NCBI RefSeq assembly: GCF_009856825.1
Contig: NZ_WVTD01000011.1
Span: 62,001-126,000, forward strand
DNA: 64,000 bases
Source: Novosphingobium silvae
Lineage (GTDB): Bacteria > Pseudomonadota > Alphaproteobacteria > Sphingomonadales > Sphingomonadaceae
Reading direction: 5' to 3'
A program made the translations under genes and the position numbers. The first letter of the stretch is position 1, and every line of letters starts with the position of its first letter. The notes under the pieces are model-generated. The model saw only the letters and a list, made by a program, of their open reading frames with translations. It did not search any database and was not told the origin of the DNA. Shown one piece after another: positions 1 to 6,920 of the stretch.

Positions 1-652
1 CGCCCCAGCCTGCGACCAGCACCAGAACCAGGTCCAGGGCGATGTGTACGAGGTTCGCCGTGATTTCCACGCCGAGCACGAAGCGCAGGCGCCGCCGCCC
101 GATCAGCCAGCCCACGAGTACGCAGTTGGCGAGCCAGACTGGCCCCGACCAGTAGCGGATGAAGATATAGGTCTGCGCCTGTCCGCGCATCGGGCCTGTC
201 GCCTCCAGCAGGTCGAGCCCGGCGCCGATCGTCCATGGCATGGCGACCAACAGGACCGCACCGATCGCAAGGGCCACCGCCATGGCGCGCACCAGTGTCT
301 CTCCCTGTGCGCGCTGCGTGGAGCCGCCCGCTTCCCGCCCGCTTTCCTGCGCGGTGAGGGCGACAGTGCTCATCCGCAGGAAGTTGAAGACGTTCAGCAG
401 GCCGAGCATGAACTTGGCGCCGAGTTCCACCGCGCCCTGCGCCGATGCATCGCCCAGTCGCCCGATGGCCCACATGTCCGCCAGTCCAAACAGCGCTGTC
501 GCGACATTCGTCAGCATAGCGGGCAAGGCGATGGACCAGAGCTGGCGGGCGGTATCGGCGCGGGTCAAGGAAAGGTCCGGAACCTCGGGAGCAAAAGGAT
601 GGCGGGCGTTTAACCAGACCTGGCCGCCCCTGCAATGCGCGAGTCGCGGCAC
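1..652 (-). CDS. MATE family efflux transporter, 5' part (runs off the window edge)
   Basis: The minus strand reads continuously from about 652 to position 1 as a membrane protein of the MATE (multidrug and toxin extrusion) family, which exports drugs or metabolites in exchange for Na+ or H+. Visible are the typical first helix with PAMLTN followed by GLADMWAIGRLG, then long hydrophobic segments separated by short basic loops. Only about 215 of the usual ~450 residues are present; the C-terminal half lies beyond position 1. The start is unresolved: GTG at 652 is the most upstream candidate, TTG at 568 is also in frame, and neither has a clear ribosome binding site. The family call is firm, the substrate unknown. 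Confidence 0.8.
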   Translation of the reverse strand, partial: MPRLAHCRGGQVWLNARHPFAPEVPDLSLTRADTARQLWSIALPAMLTNVATALFGLADMWAIGRLGDASAQGAVELGAKFMLGLLNVFNFLRMSTVALTAQESGREAGGSTQRAQGETLVRAMAVALAIGAVLLVAMPWTIGAGLDLLEATGPMRGQAQTYIFIRYWSGPVWLANCVLVGWLIGRRRLRFVLGVEITANLVHIALDLVLVLVAGWG

Positions 653-1106
653 TTGCGCTCGCGAGAAAGATGCTGCGCTGCGGCAGTGCAGCCACGCATC
701 GCATATCCGATCAAACAATCGGCACTTGCGTCGGCCGAGAAAATCAGGGAGATTGTCAGGTGAAGAAGCGCTGCGCCGTCATGCTGCAGCTGCGAGAAAA
801 TCGGCGCGCCGGGGTTTGTTTTCCCCGGCGCGCTCTCTCCCAACACCGGTAAGGTTGCAAGAACCTTTCACGGGCCACATTGCCGCAGAATTTCGGCTTC
901 GCCAAGTCGAATCTCACGTCCGTGCTGCGCAGCATGAAATTTCCATGAACTGTCACATCGCAGACACGGGCGGGACATCTCGGTGACGACAAGTCAGGAC
1001 GTCGCAATCTCCCCGTCCCGCTCCTTGACCCTGCCAGTATGGCGCGCGTCGTCTTCTCCCGTGAGGTCCCGTCGGCGGAGCATTCAACGCGGGCCCTCGA
1101 TGATCC
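653..1106. other. Intergenic stretch between MATE gene and P450 gene
   Basis: I see no convincing gene in these 454 bases; short ORFs occur on both strands but lack family resemblance or ribosome binding sites. The one clear element is the strong hairpin at 804-833, listed separately. The stretch also contains the upstream region of the MATE gene. Confidence 0.5.
804..833. terminator. Strong hairpin, probable terminator
   Basis: A perfect 11-bp GC-rich stem (804-814 with 823-833) closes an 8-nt T-rich loop. The plus side is followed by a short TC-rich tract and the minus side by GATTTTC. It lies downstream of the P450 gene and upstream of the MATE gene, both on the minus strand, so it most likely ends the ferredoxin-P450 transcript. 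Confidence 0.6.
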
Positions 1107-2366
1107 TCACCAGACCAGCGGCAGATGTTCCGGGCCGATGACGCCGCCGGGACGGTACTCGATCTGCGTACCTGCCTTTACGGAAAAGCGAGGAATGCGC
1201 TTCAGCCATTCCTGCAGGCCGATCTTCACCTCGAGGCGGGCGAGGTGCGCGCCCATGCAACTGTGCACCCCCACGGTGAAGGCGAGTATCGTCTTACGCG
1301 GACGGTCGAAGTCCACTTCCTTCGGATTGGGGAAGACGTCCGGATCGAAGTTGCAGGCGGGCAGCACGAAAGTCACCCGGTCTCCCTTCTTCATCCGGAC
1401 GCCGCGCATCTCATAGTCCTGGTCCAGCACACGGCCCGAAAAGGTTACCGACCAGCGGCGCAGCAATTCTTCCACGATCTTGTCGATGTCGTCGGGACGC
1501 TGGTGGATCTCCTCGACCTTGTCCGGATTTTGGGCAAGATAGAGCCAGATGTTGTTCATCGTCGCGAACACAGTGTCCAGTCCGCCAATGAACAGAAAGC
1601 AGACGAAGCCGAAGATTTCCTTGTCCGACAGTGGCGCGCCATCGGGTGCTGCATGGGCGATCCGGCTTACCACGCCGTCGTCGGGACGGGCCTTCTTCTC
1701 CTCGATTGCGCTCTTGAGGTAGGCGGTGATCTTCTGCATCGATTCCGCCATGATCGCACGGTCGTTCGAGTGCAGAAGCTGCACGGCCCAGTCCACGAAC
1801 TCGTCGCGCATGGACTGGGGCAGGCCCATGATGTCGAGGAAGACGGAGACGGGCAGAGGGCGACCGTACTCCTCGGTGAACTCGCAGGTTTCACCGGCCG
1901 CGACACGCGCCTCGATCGTGTCCAGGAGATCGTTGGCGCGCTTTCGGATTTGAGTTTCCAGCTTCAGCACGCCCTGCGGACTGAACACCGGGTCCACGAT
2001 GTTGCGGTACTTGCGGTGGTGCGGCGGATCTATTTCGATCGGGATGAAGTAGAAGTAATCCTCGGGATCGCGCGGGAAGGGGGTAGCGCCTTCGTTTGAG
2101 AAGATCTCCGGATGGCGCAGTCCGAAGATCGCATCCTCGTGCTTTATCAGGTGCCACATGTTCCCCATCGGGCTGACGTCGTAGTAGATCGGCGGTTGCT
2201 TGTCGTGCATCGCCGCCATGAAGTCGTGCGGGCTGGCCAGGAAGTCAGGCCCGATAGTGAGACCTGACTGCCGGACGAGTTCGGGGGGAACATGATCGGG
2301 CACCTGGTCCATTCCGACATGACGCGGGAAGGCGGGGGGAACGGGATTGGCGGCGTCGATGGGCAT
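1107..2366 (-). CDS. Cytochrome P450, CYP101-like class I monooxygenase
   Basis: A soluble 419-residue P450 that would hydroxylate a small hydrophobic substrate using electrons from a [2Fe-2S] ferredoxin. The haem-binding loop reads FTVGVHSCMG with Cys370 as thiolate ligand. The I-helix carries GGLDTV, including the Asp-Thr pair of P450cam, and the K-helix ExxR lies in EELLRR. Length and these motifs match the camphor-hydroxylase (CYP101) branch, several members of which are known from Novosphingobium. The partner ferredoxin starts just upstream on the same strand (stop at 2391, 24-base gap), so the two are probably cotranscribed. No ferredoxin reductase gene is in the window. The substrate cannot be read from the sequence; terpenoids or ionone-like compounds are plausible by family. 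Confidence 0.92.
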   Translation of the reverse strand: MPIDAANPVPPAFPRHVGMDQVPDHVPPELVRQSGLTIGPDFLASPHDFMAAMHDKQPPIYYDVSPMGNMWHLIKHEDAIFGLRHPEIFSNEGATPFPRDPEDYFYFIPIEIDPPHHRKYRNIVDPVFSPQGVLKLETQIRKRANDLLDTIEARVAAGETCEFTEEYGRPLPVSVFLDIMGLPQSMRDEFVDWAVQLLHSNDRAIMAESMQKITAYLKSAIEEKKARPDDGVVSRIAHAAPDGAPLSDKEIFGFVCFLFIGGLDTVFATMNNIWLYLAQNPDKVEEIHQRPDDIDKIVEELLRRWSVTFSGRVLDQDYEMRGVRMKKGDRVTFVLPACNFDPDVFPNPKEVDFDRPRKTILAFTVGVHSCMGAHLARLEVKIGLQEWLKRIPRFSVKAGTQIEYRPGGVIGPEHLPLVW

Positions 2367-2390
2367 GGTTGTTCCTCTCTCTCGTTGCGA

Positions 2391-2717
2391 TCAGAACTGG
2401 TGCTCGGGCATGTGAACGACCAACCCGTCCAGCGCATCGGTCACCACCAACTGGCACGAGAGGCGGCTTGAGGGCCTCACTTCGGCCGCGGCGGATTCGA
2501 GCAGTTCGGCTTCCGCTTCGGAGGAGGGGCCGCCCGCCTCCACGGTCCACTCCGGATCGACGTAGCAGTGGCACGTGGCACAGGAGAGGCCGCCGCCACA
2601 CTCTCCGATGATCCCCTCGATCCCGTTGTAGAGCGCGCCCCGCATGACGTTCTCGCCCACCGCGACATCGACCTGCGTCGCTGCTCCGGTGTGATCGACA
2701 TAAGTGACCTTCGCCAT
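2391..2717 (-). CDS. [2Fe-2S] ferredoxin, putidaredoxin/adrenodoxin type
   Basis: A 108-residue plant/vertebrate-type ferredoxin that carries electrons from an NAD(P)H-dependent reductase to the neighbouring P450. The cluster ligands are Cys40, Cys46, Cys49 and Cys88, with the C-x5-C-x2-C spacing of putidaredoxin, and the acidic helix after residue 65 fits the partner-docking face. It precedes the P450 gene on the same strand. The start ATG at 2717 has the upstream sequence GAGGAAGAGGAGCC, a good ribosome binding site. Divergent from the TetR gene at 2868. Confidence 0.93.
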   Translation of the reverse strand: MAKVTYVDHTGAATQVDVAVGENVMRGALYNGIEGIIGECGGGLSCATCHCYVDPEWTVEAGGPSSEAEAELLESAAAEVRPSSRLSCQLVVTDALDGLVVHMPEHQF

Positions 2718-2770
2718 GGCTCCTCTTCCTCTTCAGTTCCGTGGTTCCGCCGCCTGCTTCTTATGCAGAG

Positions 2771-2785
2771 GAGAACGACGTTCTC
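2771..2785. promoter_or_regulatory. 15-bp palindrome, candidate TetR operator
   Basis: GAGAACGACGTTCTC is a perfect palindrome (7-bp arms, single central base) in the 150-bp space between the divergent ferredoxin and TetR genes. A second, weaker inverted repeat TTGAC-N7-GTCAA lies at 2803-2819. Size, symmetry and position fit a TetR-dimer operator that would control both directions. Binding is inferred. Confidence 0.5.
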
Positions 2786-2867
2786 GTACTTAGTAGGCCG
2801 AGTTGACCGCTCAAGTCAATGAAGGGCGGCTGGACCGACGGGCAATGACGCACTAGCGCAGGGAGCG

Positions 2868-3518
2868 ATGGTCAAGTCGTTTCCTTCGCTCTTCACGCTT
2901 CCCGCACCTGCCGACAAGGAGCAGGACAGAACCCGGCTGCTGATCCGCGCCGCTTACGACCTGCTGGACGAATCCGGGCTCGAGGGCCTGACGATCAGAG
3001 CCGTGCTGGCCCGCGCGGGACTCGCGCGGCGGGCCTTCTACGAGCGCTTTCAGGGCAAGGACGACCTGGTGCTGGCGGTGTTCGACAGTTCACTACGCGC
3101 TGCCGCGCTGCAGTTCCGCGAGATGACCGCTCGCTGCAAAGGGCCGCTGGAGGCTTTGGAAATCGTGGTCACCGGCATTGTCGTCGGCCAGCTCGGACAG
3201 GATCGGATGGGGGCCAACCGGCGTGGGGCCGCGCTCAGCCGCGAGCATCTTCGCCTCGCCCAGACCCGGCCCGCCGAGTTGAATTCGGCGCTGGAGCCGC
3301 TGCTCGACGTGATCGCGGGCCAGGTGGCGGAAGGGGTGGGGCAAGGCCTGTTCCGCAGCGCCGATCCCCAGCTGCAGGCTCGTCTGATCTACAACCTCGT
3401 GTCCACCACCGTCCATACGGTTCTTCTGGCGGAGGAGGGTGGGGCTGCCGATCCTGCCGAGCGCGAGGGACTGGCCGATGATCTGTGGGAGTTCTGCCGG
3501 CGCGCGATCATCGTCTGA
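2868..3518 (+). CDS. TetR/AcrR family transcriptional regulator
   Basis: A 216-residue one-domain repressor with an N-terminal helix-turn-helix at about residues 25-70 (LLDESGLEGLTIRAVLARAG, then ARRAFYERFQGKDDL), the hallmark TetR DNA-binding segment, and a helical ligand domain behind it. It is transcribed away from the ferredoxin-P450 pair, with a palindrome in between, so it probably represses that pair and itself until a P450 substrate or related compound binds. Its last bases overlap the end of the convergent kinase gene by 11 bp. The ligand is unknown. Confidence 0.85.
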   Translation: MVKSFPSLFTLPAPADKEQDRTRLLIRAAYDLLDESGLEGLTIRAVLARAGLARRAFYERFQGKDDLVLAVFDSSLRAAALQFREMTARCKGPLEALEIVVTGIVVGQLGQDRMGANRRGAALSREHLRLAQTRPAELNSALEPLLDVIAGQVAEGVGQGLFRSADPQLQARLIYNLVSTTVHTVLLAEEGGAADPAEREGLADDLWEFCRRAIIV

Positions 3519-4515
3519 AAACGCCGGCTTCGACTTCTCCGTGAGCCACAGGTGCCCCGACCTGTTCCAGCAGACGCTTGATGTCGTCGGGACGGGCAAG
3601 ATCGGTGCCGGCGCGCAGGACAGCGGCTGAGCCCGCCGCGATACCCCACCGGAAAGCCTCGAGTTCATCGTGGCCGTTCACAAGAGCGTGGACCATTCCT
3701 GCAACGAAGCTGTCGCCCGCGCCCACCGCGCTGGCAGCCTCGATCTTCAGGGCTGGCAGGAGCAGCGGCCCGCTCTTTCTTGCGAGCACGGCGCCCTCAT
3801 GGCCCATGGTGACGGCGACCAGTTGCGCCCTGCCCGCCTCCACGATCGCCATCGCAGCCGCGCCGATCGCCTCGAGGTTCTCGAGAGGCCGCCCCACGAA
3901 GGCGGCAAGTTCGCCCTGGCTCGGCTTTACCAGCAGCAGTCCACCGCCTTCTATGCCGCTCGCAAGCGCCTTCCCCGAGCTGTCCAGAACCACAGCGACA
4001 CCGCGCTTTCGCATCAGTGCGGTCGCGTGCGCGTAGAAGTCGTCCGGTACCCCCGGCGGCAGCGAGCCGCTGAGTACGAGCGTGCCGCATTCGACTTCCT
4101 CCAAGGCGGCCAGACAGGCGCGGCACTCATCTTCACCCAGATGCGGCCCCTGAGGGGTGAAGCGATATTCCTTGCCGGTCTCCCGCTCCAGTACGGCGGA
4201 AGCGACGCGGGTCGGCCCTTCGATGGGGATGCGGGTACGGGCAAGCTGGTGCCGGTCTATCAGGCCGTCGAGGGCAGGGCCCGTGGCTCCGCCGGCAGTG
4301 TAGATGCAGCGTGAAGGCGTGCCGAGCCGGGAAAGCACGCGCGCCACGTTGATCCCGCCGCCGCCGGGCGCATACCATTCGTTGTCGGTGCGCATCTTGT
4401 GCGTGTGGCGCACGCGCTCGACGTCGTAGGACACGTCAATGGTGGGGTTCATCGTCAGGGTGGCGACGGTGCGGCTGGAAGTGTCGGCGGGCAGGTTCAT
4501 CGGCGGCTCCGGCAA
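3508..4515 (-). CDS. PfkB family sugar-phosphate kinase (1-/6-phosphofructokinase-like)
   Basis: A 335-residue ribokinase-fold kinase. The N-terminus MNPTIDVSY is typical of the phosphofructokinase B/tagatose-6-phosphate kinase/FruK branch, followed by the substrate-binding APGGGGINVARVLSRLG segment and the C-terminal signature SAVGAGDSFVAGM containing the catalytic Asp. The likely reaction is ATP-dependent phosphorylation of fructose-1- or -6-phosphate. No PTS or sugar transporter gene lies next to it, so which hexose phosphate is used remains open. ATG at 4515 and ATG at 4500 are both possible starts. The 3' end overlaps the convergent TetR gene by 11 bp. Confidence 0.85.
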   Translation of the reverse strand: MPEPPMNLPADTSSRTVATLTMNPTIDVSYDVERVRHTHKMRTDNEWYAPGGGGINVARVLSRLGTPSRCIYTAGGATGPALDGLIDRHQLARTRIPIEGPTRVASAVLERETGKEYRFTPQGPHLGEDECRACLAALEEVECGTLVLSGSLPPGVPDDFYAHATALMRKRGVAVVLDSSGKALASGIEGGGLLLVKPSQGELAAFVGRPLENLEAIGAAAMAIVEAGRAQLVAVTMGHEGAVLARKSGPLLLPALKIEAASAVGAGDSFVAGMVHALVNGHDELEAFRWGIAAGSAAVLRAGTDLARPDDIKRLLEQVGAPVAHGEVEAGVFRR

Positions 4516-4583
4516 GGATGCGGTCCAAACGGATGCGCCCGGCTACAGGTTGCCGCGACGTGTCGACACGGACCGGGCATGCG

Positions 4584-6800
4584 TCAGGCCGCGCGGGTTT
4601 CCTTGCCGTGCGCGGTGGTTGCGGCTTCCGCCTTGCCGAAAAGATAACCCTGTCCCTGCGTACAGCCTTCGCCGCGCAGGTAGTCGCGCTCGATCTCGCG
4701 CTCGATGCCTTCGGCCGCGACCGTGAGGCCGAGGCTGCGGCCAAGCCCGATGACCGCCCGGATCACGGCGCGCGAGTTGGGCTCCTCCTGCAGGTTCAGG
4801 ATGAACGACTTGTCGATCTTGATCTTGGTGAAGGGGTAATTGAGCAGGTAGCTGAGCGAGGAATACCCGGTGCCGAAATCATCCAGGGAAATGCCGATCC
4901 CGAAGGCCCGCAGGTTGCGGATGATGGCGGCGGGACGCGGCCCCTTCTCCATCAGCACGGCCTCGGTGATCTCCAGTTCCAGCCGCTCGGCAGGCAGGCC
5001 CGACGATGACAGCGCGTTGATCACGGTGCTGAGGAGGTTGCCGTTGCGGAACTGCAACGGAGAGACGTTGACCGCTACCTTGACGTGCTCCGGCCAGCCC
5101 ATCGCCGCCCGGCAGGCACTGGCGAGCACGAAGCGGCCGATCTGGTCGATCAGCCCCATTTCCTCCGCAAGCGGCACGAAGACATCGGGCGGCACGGCGC
5201 CGCGGCCGGGATGCTGCCAGCGCAGCAGCGCCTCGTAGCATTCCACCGCTCCCGTCTGGAGATCCACGATGGGCTGGTAGTGAACGGCGAGCTGCCCTTC
5301 GCGGACTGCGGCTCGCAGGTCCTGCTCGAGCCGGTTCTTCTCCTGTGCGGCGGCATCCATGCTGGCTTCGAAACCACGGCACGTTCCGCGTCGCTCCCCC
5401 TTTGCGGCGTAAAGCGCAAGATCGGCGTAGCGCATGAGCGTCTCGCCCTCTCGGCTGTCGTAGGGGGAGGACGCAAAGCCGACGGTGGCGCCGATGTGGA
5501 TCATGTGCCCTTGCACGAAGAACGGCTCGGACAGGGTGGTGATGATCGACTTCGAGACAAGCTCTGCCTGGGTAAGGCTCGATCGGCGGAAAATCACTGC
5601 GAACTCGTCGCCGCCGATGCGACAGAGGAGCGCCTCGGGTGGGATGAGTTCGCGCATCCGTTCCGCCGCTTCGGTCAGCACCATGTCGCCGAAGTGGTGG
5701 CCGTACGTGTCGTTGACGGGCTTGAAGTGATCGAGGTCGACCAGGGCGAGAGTGACCGTCTCGCCGCCGCTGGGACGTCCGGCGTTGTCGGCAAGCAGCC
5801 GGTGCAGGTGTTCGCGGCAATGAGCGCGATTGGCCAGGCCGGTCAGCTCGTCGTGCCGCGCCATATGGGCCATGCGCTGCTCGATGCGGCGGCGCTCGGT
5901 AACATCGAAGATGGAGACGATCGTGCCGGCGTAGTCGTCCAGCTCCGAGCGGCGCGTTGCGATGACGGCATCGATGCAGGTGCCGTCGCTGCGCAGCATC
6001 GGCCAGTGGTCGCGCGGCTCGCAGACGTCGGTGGTGTCGGCGCGCAGCCGGGCCGACGCGGCGAGCTGGTGTGCCTCGGGGAAAAGGTCGCGCGGCTCGC
6101 AGACGTCGGTGGTGTCGGCGCGCAGCCGGGCCGACGCGGCGAGCTGGTGTGCCTCGGGGAAAAGGTCGCGCGCGTCCATCCCGTCCATGCCGCCGGGCGC
6201 ATGGCCGAACAGGGCGCACGCCGCTTCGTTTGCGGCGCGGATGCGCCCCGTTTCGATGTCGTAGACGAGCATGGACAGCGGATTGCGCTCGAACAGCAGG
6301 CGGAATGTCTCTTCCTTCTGCTTGAGGTCGGTGATGTCCACGCGGATGCCGATGGTGCCGCCGCCGCCGATGCGGCGCTCCTCGATCATGATGCAACGGC
6401 CGTTTGAAAGTCGCTGCTCGTGCCGTACGCCGGGACGGTGGAGGTGCGCTATGCGCTCGCCCAGCCACTCCTCTTCGCGGCCGACCGCATCGGGGTAGTC
6501 ACCGCGCGAGATGCCGATGCGCAAGGCATCCTCGAGCCGGGCGCCGGGCTGCAGCAGGTCGGCGGAGCGCTCGTATATCTGGGCGTACCTCTCGTTCCAG
6601 AGGATATAGCGGTCCTCCGCGTCAAGGAAGACAATGCCCTGCGGCATGGCCTCGATCGCTTCACGCAGGCGCGCCTCGGCGAGCGAAGCTGCCTGGAGTG
6701 CAATGTCCAGCGACGGTGCATCGCCCCGATCACCCGGCGTGCCGGGCGCCTGCGCTTTCCCCTCTTCGCGTTTCAGCCCCAAATACACGCCCGATCTCAC
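4584..6800 (-). CDS. PAS-PAS-GGDEF-EAL cyclic-di-GMP signalling protein
   Basis: A 738-residue soluble protein that by family makes and/or degrades cyclic di-GMP. Two PAS sensor domains (about 45-160 and 165-310) precede a GGDEF domain with intact GGDEF at 396-400 and an EAL domain with EALLRW from 523, DDFGTGYSSL and KIDKSFI, so both activities look possible. The second PAS domain contains an exact 26-residue tandem duplication (residues about 213-264, DNA 6008-6163), which lengthens the domain. No membrane segment is visible. A second GGDEF-EAL gene lies directly upstream on the same strand (120-base gap), so the two may be coexpressed. Confidence 0.92.
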   Translation of the reverse strand: MRSGVYLGLKREEGKAQAPGTPGDRGDAPSLDIALQAASLAEARLREAIEAMPQGIVFLDAEDRYILWNERYAQIYERSADLLQPGARLEDALRIGISRGDYPDAVGREEEWLGERIAHLHRPGVRHEQRLSNGRCIMIEERRIGGGGTIGIRVDITDLKQKEETFRLLFERNPLSMLVYDIETGRIRAANEAACALFGHAPGGMDGMDARDLFPEAHQLAASARLRADTTDVCEPRDLFPEAHQLAASARLRADTTDVCEPRDHWPMLRSDGTCIDAVIATRRSELDDYAGTIVSIFDVTERRRIEQRMAHMARHDELTGLANRAHCREHLHRLLADNAGRPSGGETVTLALVDLDHFKPVNDTYGHHFGDMVLTEAAERMRELIPPEALLCRIGGDEFAVIFRRSSLTQAELVSKSIITTLSEPFFVQGHMIHIGATVGFASSPYDSREGETLMRYADLALYAAKGERRGTCRGFEASMDAAAQEKNRLEQDLRAAVREGQLAVHYQPIVDLQTGAVECYEALLRWQHPGRGAVPPDVFVPLAEEMGLIDQIGRFVLASACRAAMGWPEHVKVAVNVSPLQFRNGNLLSTVINALSSSGLPAERLELEITEAVLMEKGPRPAAIIRNLRAFGIGISLDDFGTGYSSLSYLLNYPFTKIKIDKSFILNLQEEPNSRAVIRAVIGLGRSLGLTVAAEGIEREIERDYLRGEGCTQGQGYLFGKAEAATTAHGKETRAA
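6008..6163. repeat. Exact 78-bp tandem duplication (2 copies)
   Basis: 6008-6085 and 6086-6163 are identical over all 78 bases, and the first 9 bases of a third copy follow at 6164. The unit is 26 codons, so the reading frame of the GGDEF-EAL gene is kept. Complete identity indicates a recent event or active expansion/contraction. An assembly error is the main alternative. Confidence 0.95.
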
Positions 6801-6920
6801 CTGGTTTCACCTAGAGTATTGGACGGGGAGTTAATTTTCCATTCAAGGCCGGGCCGGCCGAGCCCCGAAATCCGCGGCGTGACAGGGATAACAAAGTTTT
6901 AATCGCATTCGGATTTCGCC

